DNA from: Actinomycetales bacterium JB111
GTDB taxonomy: Bacteria; Actinomycetota; Actinomycetes; Actinomycetales; Actinomycetaceae
Direction of reading: 5' to 3'
Length of the DNA stretch: 64,000 bases
Assembly (NCBI GenBank): GCA_900163555.1
Contig: FUHX01000052.1
Coordinates: 1 to 64,000 of the forward strand
This document shows, one piece after another, positions 24,754 through 32,092 of the stretch. The notes under the pieces were generated by a model that was given only the letters and a program-made list of their open reading frames with translations, searched no databases and had not been told where the DNA came from. The position numbers and the translations under genes are program-made. Within the stretch, counting starts at the first letter, position 1. Each line of letters begins with the position of its first letter.

Positions 24754-26625
24754 GTGAGTCGGGCAGCGGGCCCCGGGCCGAACCATCGGGCGAGGACATC
24801 GTTCCTCGCGGGTCTTGCGCTCGTCCTCATCCTCGGCGGGGCCACCGGCCCCGCCTTCGGTGAGCCCTCGACACCGGACGAACCGGGCTCGGGCGAGACC
24901 CCGACGTCGGGGGAGGGTGGCGAGGACGCGACGACGTCCGACGACGAGCTGACGCCGTCCGACGACCCCCTGCTCGTGGACGCGCTGCGGGCGCTCCGGC
25001 CGGCCGTGACGGCTGCGCCCGCGGCGCCGCTCCCGGTGACGAACGCGCCGCCGTCGAGCGGCGGACTGTCCGGGCCGCTCGGCCACGGGACGTACGCGCT
25101 GACCTCCTACATGGGGCCGCGGTGCATCCCGGTCCTCTACGGGTCCTCGAGCCACGGCGGCATCGACATGGGCGCGGCCGCCGGCACGCCGATGTACGCG
25201 ATCGCCGACGGCGTGGTCGTCAACCAGTTGTCCGACCCCGTCGCGGGGCAGTGGCTGCTCGTGCGGCACGTCATCGACGGCCGCTACGTCTTCGCCAGCT
25301 ACTCGCACACGACCGACTTCGACCGGTACGTCCGCACGGGCGACCGGGTGACCCGCGGACAGCGCATCGCCGACGTCGGGACGACCGGCGTCTCCACGGG
25401 TCCCCACCTGCACTTCGAGATGTGGCTGGACGCCTACCTCCGGGGCACGCGCGTGGAGCCGATGGCGTACTTCGCCGCGCGCGGCGTGGACCTCCGGGCC
25501 GCCGCCGTGCGGGCGCTGCCGCAGACCACGCCCGCCAGCTGCGGGTACTACGCGATCGGGTCCACGCCGATCCGGTCCGCCCCGTCGGCGGGCGCGAGCG
25601 TGCTGACGATGGCCGCGAACTACACGGCGATGACCGGGTGGCCCGGGGACAAGACGGGCGACTGGGTGCACGTGCGGGTCGGCGGGGTGACCGGCTGGGC
25701 GCACGCCGGCAACGTCTCGCCCGTGCGCACCGGGGAGCCCGACGCGCGGGCGGCGCGGGCGACGACCGTGCGGTCCTCCCGCCAGGTCGTCCCCGGCAAC
25801 GAGATCTCCACGGTGTCCGCCGGGACGCGGATCGAGGAGGTCGGCGCGCTCGTCGACGGCTGGTACCGGATCAGCGTGGGCGGCACGGAGGGCTGGGTGC
25901 CCGCCGCGGACGTGACGCTGACCGCCGGGGTCCGGCGCGGCATCGACGAGGGCTTCTTCCTGGCCAACTCGTTCCGCACGTCCGCCACGACCGTCTTCTC
26001 GTACGGCGAGTACTACGACCGCTTCTACGTCGGCGACTTCGACGGCAACGGGACCGACACGTTCGCCTACCGCCGGGACGCCGTCTACCGGATCCGGAAC
26101 ACGAACTCGCCCGGCAACCCGGACGTGACGATCGCCTACGGCCGCGCCGAGGACGAGGTGCTCGTGGGGGACTGGGACGGCGACGGCACGGACACCCTCG
26201 CCGTGCGCCGAGGGAACGAGTTCCACCTGCGCAACTCCCTGACCTCCGGCCCGGCGGACGTGGTGCTCAGGTTCGGCCGGCCCGGGGACGAGGTCCTCGT
26301 GGGCGACTGGGACGGGAACGGGACCGACACGCTCGCCGTGCGACGGGGCTCGCGGGTCTTCGTGCTCAACACGGTCCGGTCGGGGCCCGCGGACGTCGAG
26401 TTCAGCTACGGGCGGGCGAGCGACGCCGTGTACGTCGGGGACTTCGACGGCGACGGCAGCGACTCGTTCGCCGTGCGCCGCGGGGCGACCTACTTCGTGC
26501 GCAACTCGCTGTCCGGCGGGGCTGCCGACGTCCAGATCGTCTACGGGCGCGTCGGCGACGAGACCTACGTGGGGGACTGGGACGGCGACGGCGCCGACAC
26601 CCTCGGCATCTACCGGTTCTTCTGA
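24754..26625 (+). CDS. Secreted M23 peptidase with SH3-like and FG-GAP-type repeats
   Basis: A 623-residue exported protein. A signal peptide (residues 1-36, cleavage near AFG) and an acidic linker precede an M23/LytM endopeptidase domain at about 105-245. Its zinc ligands H134 and D138 (HGGIDMG) and the HLH motif at 218-220 are all present. Residues about 255-395 look like two SH3-type wall-binding modules. The tail (about 400-623) is five repeats of some 45 residues, each with VGDWDGDGTDT-like calcium loops (DxDxDGxD), as in FG-GAP/VCBS domains. It should cleave peptidoglycan cross-links at the cell surface. GTG start with no clear Shine-Dalgarno. Confidence 0.88.
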   Translation: MSRAAGPGPNHRARTSFLAGLALVLILGGATGPAFGEPSTPDEPGSGETPTSGEGGEDATTSDDELTPSDDPLLVDALRALRPAVTAAPAAPLPVTNAPPSSGGLSGPLGHGTYALTSYMGPRCIPVLYGSSSHGGIDMGAAAGTPMYAIADGVVVNQLSDPVAGQWLLVRHVIDGRYVFASYSHTTDFDRYVRTGDRVTRGQRIADVGTTGVSTGPHLHFEMWLDAYLRGTRVEPMAYFAARGVDLRAAAVRALPQTTPASCGYYAIGSTPIRSAPSAGASVLTMAANYTAMTGWPGDKTGDWVHVRVGGVTGWAHAGNVSPVRTGEPDARAARATTVRSSRQVVPGNEISTVSAGTRIEEVGALVDGWYRISVGGTEGWVPAADVTLTAGVRRGIDEGFFLANSFRTSATTVFSYGEYYDRFYVGDFDGNGTDTFAYRRDAVYRIRNTNSPGNPDVTIAYGRAEDEVLVGDWDGDGTDTLAVRRGNEFHLRNSLTSGPADVVLRFGRPGDEVLVGDWDGNGTDTLAVRRGSRVFVLNTVRSGPADVEFSYGRASDAVYVGDFDGDGSDSFAVRRGATYFVRNSLSGGAADVQIVYGRVGDETYVGDWDGDGADTLGIYRFF

Positions 26626-26690
26626 GGCTCGGCCCGGGGTGGTCGGGTCCGGGCGAGTGGCGTGCGGTCCTTCGGGCTGCGGATGCGCCC

Positions 26691-26756
26691 GGTGGAGCGT
26701 TGAGTCACCGAGTGGAGCGTGTCGTAGCGCTCCACCCGACGACTCAACACTCCACC
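26691..26756. repeat. Nested-palindrome element, family A copy 1
   Basis: Outer arms 26691-26706 and 26741-26756 match at 15 of 16 positions (GGTGGAGCGTTGAGTC on the left). Inside, GTGGAGCG (26712-26719) and CGCTCCAC (26728-26735) are perfect with loop TGTCGTAG. A 36-bp core is identical to that of the copy at 30971. The right arm supplies the stop codon of the MocR gene on the minus strand. Confidence 0.7.
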
Positions 26757-28159
26757 CGATGGCGTGGGGGCGCGCCCGGCGAGGTCTCTGCCAGGAAGCG
26801 GACAGCCCGGTCCAGCTGGTCGTCCGTCAGCCAGACGGGCAGCCGCAGGAAGGTGCCGTGCCCGTCATGCGGCGAGAAGGCCGGTCCGGCCGTCAGGCGG
26901 ATCCCGTGGGCGCGTGCCCGGAGGCCGAGTGCGACCGCGTCCTCGCCCGTGTCCACCCAGACCCCCGACCCGCCGGCCGGCAGCCACCACGTCCAGTCCG
27001 GCACGGCGCCGGCCAGCCCGGCCGTCAGCGCCTCGAACCGCTCGGAGAGGACGCGGCGGCGTTCGTCGCGCTGCGCGTCGATGCCGGGCACGAGCGCGAG
27101 GGCCGCCAGCTGGTCGAGCACGGAGCCCGACAGGTCGAGCCCTCGACGCAGGTCGGTCAGGCTGCCGATGAGCGCGCGCGGCCCGCGGACCCACCCCACC
27201 CGGATGCCGCCCCACACGAGCTTCGACAGCGTGCCGACCACGAGCAGCCGCTCCGGATCGACGAGCCCCTCCATGCCGCGCAGCCGCGAGGACCGCGTCC
27301 AGGACAGGTCCGCCCCGGACTGGTCGTCGACCACGAGCGCGTCGGTGCCGGCCAGCGCCTCCGCGATCCGGGCGCGGGCGGCCGCGGAGGTGTGCACGCC
27401 GGTCGGATTGTGCAGCGCGGGCTGGAGGTAGACGAGGTCGGCGGACGCCGCCGCGCTCGCCAGGAGCCCGACGTCGATGCCGCCCGGGCGCATCGGCACG
27501 CCCCGCAGCAGGGCGCCGTGGTCCGCGAAGGCCTCGAGCGCCCCCCGGTAGGCGGGGTCCTCCACGACGACCGTGCTGCCGGGCCCGGTGAGCGCGGACG
27601 CCAGGAGCCAGACCGCCTGCTGCGACCCCGCCGTCACGAGGATCTCCTCCGGGCTCGTCGGCAGGCCCTGCGCGGTGGTCGTGCGCGCCAGGTGCTCGCG
27701 CAGCGGCTGCAGGCCGGCGGGGTGATACCCCATGTCGTCCGCGTGGCGCTCGCGCAGCGCCGCCGCCACATCCGTGAGGACCGAGGCCACGGCCGCCGAG
27801 CCGGGCAGGGCTCCGGACGAGAGGTCGAGAACGGCCGAGCCGTCGTCGTCGAAGGACGTGAGGCGGCCCTCGGCCGCCCGGCCAGGCGCCCGCGGGTGCC
27901 GGACGATCGTGCCGGACCCCGGCCGGGCCACGAGGTGACCGGAGTCCGCGAGGTCGGAGAAGGCCCGCGAGACGGTGCCCCGCGCGATACCGAGCGAGGC
28001 CGCGAGCGTGCGCTGACCGGGCATCCGGTGGCCGGCGGGCAGGCGCGCGCCGTCGATGAGCTCGGCGAGACCGTTCGCCAGCGCGCGCGACGTCCCGCTC
28101 CCGGGCGGCGCCCAGTCGCCGAGCAGCCGGACCAGCCTGGTGGGCGGTATCGACGCCAT
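26744..28159 (-). CDS. MocR-type regulator (GntR + aminotransferase fold)
   Basis: A 471-residue MocR-family regulator. Residues about 20-88 are a GntR winged helix (RTLAASLGIARGTVSRAFSD), and residues about 110-465 an aspartate-aminotransferase-like domain with the PLP lysine K313 (GTLSKLVWGG), YLQPALHNPTG and DDQSG. MocR proteins use PLP or its adducts as effector and bind direct repeats. The gene is divergent from the UPF0261 operon with only 111 bp between starts, so this operon is the likely target. The last residues and stop codon lie inside the family A repeat. Confidence 0.9.
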   Translation of the reverse strand: MASIPPTRLVRLLGDWAPPGSGTSRALANGLAELIDGARLPAGHRMPGQRTLAASLGIARGTVSRAFSDLADSGHLVARPGSGTIVRHPRAPGRAAEGRLTSFDDDGSAVLDLSSGALPGSAAVASVLTDVAAALRERHADDMGYHPAGLQPLREHLARTTTAQGLPTSPEEILVTAGSQQAVWLLASALTGPGSTVVVEDPAYRGALEAFADHGALLRGVPMRPGGIDVGLLASAAASADLVYLQPALHNPTGVHTSAAARARIAEALAGTDALVVDDQSGADLSWTRSSRLRGMEGLVDPERLLVVGTLSKLVWGGIRVGWVRGPRALIGSLTDLRRGLDLSGSVLDQLAALALVPGIDAQRDERRRVLSERFEALTAGLAGAVPDWTWWLPAGGSGVWVDTGEDAVALGLRARAHGIRLTAGPAFSPHDGHGTFLRLPVWLTDDQLDRAVRFLAETSPGAPPRHRVEC

Positions 28160-28180
28160 CGACTGCTCGCCCTTCCTCGG

Positions 28181-28206
28181 GTGGACCGGTTCGCCCCAAG
28201 TGGACC
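28181..28206. promoter_or_regulatory. Candidate MocR operator (GTGGACC direct repeats)
   Basis: GTGGACC occurs at 28181-28187 and again at 28200-28206, 19 bp start to start (about two helical turns), in the short region between the divergent MocR and UPF0261 genes. MocR regulators commonly bind direct repeats, so this is a good candidate site. Confidence 0.45.
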
Positions 28207-28270
28207 ACACGACGCCCCTCCGGGTGTCCCAGACTGACGGGAACGGCCCCGGACTCAAGGAGGAGTACTC

Positions 28271-29494
28271 ATGGCAACCGTTGTTCTCATCGGCACCCTG
28301 GACACCAAGGGCGCCGAGTACGACTGGCTCGCGGACAAGGTGCGCGAGCACGGAGCCGAGGTGCGCACGATCGACGTCGGGACGCACTCCGCGCACGGCG
28401 CGGACGCCACGCCGGCCGAGGTGGCCGCGGCCAGCGGTCAGGACCTCGAGGCACTGACCGCGGCCGACGACCGCGGTGCGGCCATGGACGCGATGGCCGA
28501 CGGCGCCGCCGCCATCCTCCTGGAGTGGTTCGGGACGGGGGAGATCCACGGGGTGCTCGCGCTCGGCGGGTCCGGCGGGTCGTCAGTCGCCTCCCGGGCG
28601 ATGCGCGCGCTGCCGGTCGGCGTACCGAAGCTCCTCGTCTCCACCATGGCGGCCGGCGACGTCTCCCCGTACGTGGGGGAGTCCGACGTGACGATGATGT
28701 ACTCGGTCGTCGACGTGGCCGGCATCAACTCCGTCTCCGAACAGGTCTTCGGCAACGCCGCCGCCGCGATCGCCGGCATGGCCGCCGAGGAGGAGGCGCG
28801 ACGCTTGCGCCCCGAGGGCGACCACAAGCCGCTCATCGGCATGTCCATGTTCGGCCTGACGACGCCGGCCGTCGACGAGGCCCGCGCCGAGCTCACCGCG
28901 CTCGGCTACGAGGCTCTCGTCTTCCACGCCACCGGCTCGGGCGGGCGGGCCATGGAGAAGCTCGCGACGGACGGCCGGCTCGCCGGGGTCCTTGACCTCA
29001 CGACGACCGAGCTCGCCGACGACCTCGTCGGTGGCGTGCTCACGGCCGGGCCGCGCAGGCTCGAGGCCGCGGGCGCCGTCGGGATCCCCCAGGTGGTCTC
29101 GCTCGGCGCGATCGACATGGTGAACTTCGGGCCGCGGGAGCTCGTGCCGGAACGGTTCGACGGGCGGAACTTCGTGGTCCACAACCCGACCGTCACGCTC
29201 ATGCGCACGACGGTCGAGGAGAACGCCGAGCTCGGGCGTCGGATCGGGGCCAAGCTCGCCGCGGCGACCGGCCCGGTGGCCGTCGTTCTGCCGGCCGGCG
29301 GGCTGAGTGGGATCGACGCGCCGGGGAAGCCCTTCCACGACCCCGAGGCGGACACGGCGGCCTTCGCCGCCGTCCGCGAGGGGGTGGCCGGCTCGGCGGT
29401 CGAAGTCATCGAGTCCGAGCAGCACATCAACGATCCCGGTCTCGGCCGGGACGCCGCCAGGACGCTTCACGCGCTCATCCAGCAGGCCGGCTGA
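28271..29494 (+). CDS. UPF0261 (Tm-1-like ATP-binding) protein
   Basis: A 407-residue member of UPF0261. The start VVLIGTLDTKGAEYDWLADK is the family signature. The N-terminal nucleotide-binding half includes LALGGSGGSSVASRAMRALP, and the C-terminal half VFHATGSGGRAMEKL and DLTTTELADDLVGG. It is homologous to the N-terminal, antiviral domain of tomato Tm-1; its bacterial role is not settled. AAGGAGG lies eight bases before ATG 28271. It is followed by the PEP-hydrolase-like gene, the other half of Tm-1. Confidence 0.93.
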   Translation: MATVVLIGTLDTKGAEYDWLADKVREHGAEVRTIDVGTHSAHGADATPAEVAAASGQDLEALTAADDRGAAMDAMADGAAAILLEWFGTGEIHGVLALGGSGGSSVASRAMRALPVGVPKLLVSTMAAGDVSPYVGESDVTMMYSVVDVAGINSVSEQVFGNAAAAIAGMAAEEEARRLRPEGDHKPLIGMSMFGLTTPAVDEARAELTALGYEALVFHATGSGGRAMEKLATDGRLAGVLDLTTTELADDLVGGVLTAGPRRLEAAGAVGIPQVVSLGAIDMVNFGPRELVPERFDGRNFVVHNPTVTLMRTTVEENAELGRRIGAKLAAATGPVAVVLPAGGLSGIDAPGKPFHDPEADTAAFAAVREGVAGSAVEVIESEQHINDPGLGRDAARTLHALIQQAG

Positions 29495-29555
29495 CCGGTC
29501 GGCCTGCTGACCGACTGCGTGGCCGTTCGGCCGACCGACCGACCGGCCGAACGGC
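29481..29555. other. Two intercistronic hairpins
   Basis: AGCAGGCCG / CGGCCTGCT (29481-29489, 29500-29508) spans the UPF0261 stop. GCCGTTCGGCC / GGCCGAACGGC (29522-29532, 29545-29555) encloses three GACC units. Both are perfect stems lying 30-100 bp before the next start and may set relative expression or mRNA stability. Confidence 0.5.
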
Positions 29556-29585
29556 TTGATTCCCACGACGACGAAGGAGAACCAC

Positions 29586-30413
29586 ATGGATCGCACGACC
29601 GCACTCGAGAGGCTGCGGGCAACCGTGGCGGCCGGACGCCCGATCATCGGCGGCGGCGCCGGCACGGGCCTGTCGGCGAAGTCCGCCGAGGCCGGCGGCA
29701 TCGACATGATCATCATCTACAACTCCGGCCGGTACCGGATGGCCGGTCGAGGCTCGCTCGCCGGGCTCCTCGCCTACGGCGACGCGAACGCGATCGTCAT
29801 GGAGATGGGCAACGAGGTGCTCCCGGTCGTCAAGGACACGCCCGTCATCGCGGGCGTCAACGGAACCGACCCGTTCCGGGTGATGGGCCGGTTCCTCGAC
29901 GAGGTGAAGGCCGCCGGCTTCGCGGGCGTGCAGAACTTCCCGACCGTCGGTCTCATCGACGGGGTGTTCCGGCAGAACCTCGAGGAGACCGGCATGGGCT
30001 TCGCCCACGAGGTCGAGATGATCCGGCTGGCCGCCGAGCGCGACCTGCTGACCACCCCGTACGCGTTCGACGCCGACCAGGCCCGTGAGCTCGTGGCCGC
30101 CGGCGCGGACGTCCTCGTGCCGCACATGGGGCTCACGACGAAGGGGAGCATCGGGGCGAGTACCGCACTGACCCTGGACGAGTGCGTGGAGAAGATCCAG
30201 GAGATCCACGACGCCGCGAAGGAGGTCAACCCCGACGTGCTCGTCCTGTGCCACGGCGGTCCGATCGCCGAGCCCGCGGACGCGCAGTACGTGCTCGAGC
30301 GCACCACCGGCGTCGTCGGTTTCTACGGCGCCAGCTCGGTCGAGCGGCTGCCCACCGAGGTCGCCATCCGCGAGCAGGTCGAGACCTTCAAGGCGGTCAC
30401 CTTCGGCGGCTGA
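29586..30413 (+). CDS. PEP hydrolase-family TIM-barrel protein
   Basis: A 275-residue TIM-barrel protein of the phosphoenolpyruvate hydrolase-like family (PF09370 type). [19 protein letters not shown] at the start, [35 protein letters not shown] and the barrel end [12 protein letters not shown] are conserved. It corresponds to the C-terminal domain of plant Tm-1, and such genes nearly always follow UPF0261 genes. GAAGGAG precedes ATG 29586. Substrate and reaction are unproven. Confidence 0.9.
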   Translation: MDRTTALERLRATVAAGRPIIGGGAGTGLSAKSAEAGGIDMIIIYNSGRYRMAGRGSLAGLLAYGDANAIVMEMGNEVLPVVKDTPVIAGVNGTDPFRVMGRFLDEVKAAGFAGVQNFPTVGLIDGVFRQNLEETGMGFAHEVEMIRLAAERDLLTTPYAFDADQARELVAAGADVLVPHMGLTTKGSIGASTALTLDECVEKIQEIHDAAKEVNPDVLVLCHGGPIAEPADAQYVLERTTGVVGFYGASSVERLPTEVAIREQVETFKAVTFGG

Positions 30414-30463
30414 GCCGGGACGGACCGGACATCGAGGACGACGTCAGACACGGAGGAGACATC

Positions 30464-30883
30464 ATGGCGACACACACCAGGCAGGCCGACCTGCGGACCG
30501 AGACCTTCGCGTGGGGATCGATCAAGTGGTCCGTCACCGGCGAGCACTTTCCCGGGGCGCCGCTCACGCTCGGCGAGGTGGTCATCAACCCCACGAAGGG
30601 CCACGACCGGCACACGCATCCCGAGTCGGACGAGGTGCTCCACGTCCTCGAGGGGACGGGCATGCAGACCGTCGGCGACTCCGGCGAGTTCGAGGTGGGG
30701 CCGGGGGACTCGATCTTCGTCCCGCGCGGCACCGAGCACTCGACCTTCAACACCGGCTGGCGGCAGATGCGCCTGCTCGCGATCTACATGCCGGGCGGCG
30801 CCGAGGAGGCGCTGAAGGGCGACCCGGACTACCGGGTCCTCGAGCCCGGGGTCGCACCGGTGTGGGAGCGGGCCGCCGACTGA
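30464..30883 (+). CDS. Small cupin-domain protein
   Basis: A 139-residue single-domain cupin. Motif 1 (GHDRHTHPESDEVLHVLEG) carries two histidines and a glutamate, and motif 2 (PGDSIFVPRGTEHSTFN) the third histidine, so a metal site is complete. GGAGGAG precedes the ATG at 30464. As last gene of the UPF0261 operon it could be an isomerase, dioxygenase or effector-binding accessory for the same pathway. Confidence 0.87.
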   Translation: MATHTRQADLRTETFAWGSIKWSVTGEHFPGAPLTLGEVVINPTKGHDRHTHPESDEVLHVLEGTGMQTVGDSGEFEVGPGDSIFVPRGTEHSTFNTGWRQMRLLAIYMPGGAEEALKGDPDYRVLEPGVAPVWERAAD

Positions 30884-31200
30884 CGGGGCCGGACCCGCGT
30901 GAGGGTGCGGACCATCGGGCCGCTGAGGGGTGTGCCCGACTGAGGGTGGGCCGGGCAGACCCGCGGAAGCGTCGAGTGGAGCGCTTGGTCATCGAGTGGA
31001 GCGTGTCGTAGCGCTCCACCCGACGACTGAACGCTCCACTCGACGACGTGCAGTCACCCATCGAGCCGAGCAAGCCAGTATCTCGGCCGCCGACGCAGAG
31101 TCACTCGCGAGGGTGGAAGATGCCCGCGCGCATGCGCCGCGGCGGGAACATCGAGAAGGGGAGGGGCCCCGTCGCCCAGCGTCCCTGACGACGACACAAC
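30884..31200. other. Intergenic region between cupin gene and tRNA cluster
   Basis: No gene is supported here. It holds the family A palindrome (30971-31044) and otherwise GC-rich sequence with short GTGAGGGTG / CTGAGGG-type repeats near 30900-30955. A short open frame in this space has no homology features. Confidence 0.6.
30971..31044. repeat. Nested-palindrome element, family A copy 2
   Basis: Outer arms begin with perfect 13-bp GTCGAGTGGAGCG / CGCTCCACTCGAC (30971-30983, 31032-31044) and continue imperfectly to 20 bp each. The inner stem GTGGAGCG / CGCTCCAC with loop TGTCGTAG and its flanks are identical to copy 1 over 36 bp. Confidence 0.7.
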
Positions 31201-31234
31201 GAAGGGGCCGGATCAAGAATGATCCGGCCCCTTC
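31201..31234 (-). terminator. Terminator of the tRNA Glu-Asp-Phe cluster
   Basis: A perfect 14-bp stem (31201-31214 with 31221-31234, core GGGGCCGGATC / GATCCGGCCCC) closes on a six-base loop AAGAAT, six bases beyond the 3' end of tRNA-Phe on the minus strand. Confidence 0.85.
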
Positions 31235-31239
31235 GGCTG

Positions 31240-31312
31240 TGGCTCCGACCGGGGTCGATCCGGTGACCTTCCGATTTTCAGTCGGACGCTCTACCAACTG
31301 AGCTACAGAGCC
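31240..31312 (-). tRNA. tRNA-Phe (anticodon GAA)
   Basis: A full 73-nt cloverleaf on the minus strand: acceptor GGCTCTG / CGGAGCC, D-arm TAGCTCAGTTGGTAGAGC, anticodon loop CTGAAAA, T-arm with GATCGACCC. CCA is not encoded. Third gene of a Glu-Asp-Phe cluster. Confidence 0.95.
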
Positions 31313-31347
31313 ATTCGTCGAGCTCCGGCTTGCCGGCGGCTCGCCTG

Positions 31348-31421
31348 CGACCCTGACGGGACTTGAACCCGCGACCTCCGCCGTGACAGGGCGGCGCGCT
31401 AACCAACTGCGCTACAGGGCC
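31348..31421 (-). tRNA. tRNA-Asp (anticodon GTC)
   Basis: A 74-nt cloverleaf on the minus strand: acceptor GGCCCTG / CAGGGTC, D-arm GCGCAGTTGGTTAGCGC, anticodon stem CCGCC with loop CTGTCAC, and T-loop GTTCAAGTC. Middle gene of the cluster. Confidence 0.95.
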
Positions 31422-31475
31422 TTGCGTGTACTGCTGGTGGATCCTCTCGCTGGCGAGAGCATCCGGTCGGGAGCG

Positions 31476-31548
31476 TACCCCCAACGGGATTCGAACCCGT
31501 GCTACCGCCGTGAAAGGGCGGGGTCCTAGGCCGCTAGACGATGGGGGC
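31476..31548 (-). tRNA. tRNA-Glu (anticodon TTC)
   Basis: A 73-nt cloverleaf on the minus strand: acceptor GCCCCCA / TGGGGGT, D-arm CGTCTAGCGGCCTAGGAC, anticodon loop CTTTCAC, T-arm GGGTTCGAATCCC. First gene of the cluster. Confidence 0.95.
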
Positions 31549-31677
31549 TCGGAACTCCCGTTTCCTCAGTCGTCCTGAGGCCTGGAACAGCATACGGGTG
31601 TCCGGGCCCGTGCTCCAAACCGTATCGGTGTGCGCTCCGTCTCCCCCGAGCGGTCCGGCACGCGGGATGATGGGGGC

Positions 31678-32046
31678 ATGGTCGAGATGAGCGAGCAGGA
31701 CTTCGAGGATGCGGTCGCGGACGCCCTGGACCTCATCCCGCCGGAGCTGGCGGCCGCCATCGACAACGTCGTCGTCCTCATCGAGGACGAGCCGACCGCC
31801 GAGCAGCTCGGCGACGCCGAGGTCGAGGACCTGCTGGGCCTGTACGAGGGCACGCCGCTGACCGAGCGCGACGACGGATGGGCCGGCTCCCTCCCCGACC
31901 GCATCACGATCTTTCGGGGCCCGACGCTGCGCTGGTGCGAGAGCGTCGACCAGGTCGTCGACGAGGTGGCCGTCACTGTCGTGCACGAGATCGCTCACCA
32001 CTTCGGTATCTCGGACGAGCGTCTGCACGAGCTCGGCTGGGACTGA
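31678..32046 (+). CDS. Zincin-like metallopeptidase family protein
   Basis: A 122-residue protein of the actinobacterial minimal metallopeptidase family (PF06262 type). The zinc motif HEIAHHFGISDERLHELG at the C-terminus holds HExxH plus the downstream ligand; the N-terminal part ends in FEDAVADALDLIPPEL, the conserved helix. ATG 31678 with G-rich sequence before it; ATG 31687 is an alternative. Cytoplasmic; physiological target unknown. Stand-alone gene between the tRNA cluster and the MscS gene. Confidence 0.92.
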   Translation: MVEMSEQDFEDAVADALDLIPPELAAAIDNVVVLIEDEPTAEQLGDAEVEDLLGLYEGTPLTERDDGWAGSLPDRITIFRGPTLRWCESVDQVVDEVAVTVVHEIAHHFGISDERLHELGWD

Positions 32047-32092
32047 GCGGCGCGCGCCCACGGCTGACGGGCGTGGGCAATAGCCTGGAGCC

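Noticed and set aside
30971-31312. tRNA-associated integration site
   Set aside because: The palindrome near the tRNA cluster is not a duplication of a tRNA end, and no integrase is present.
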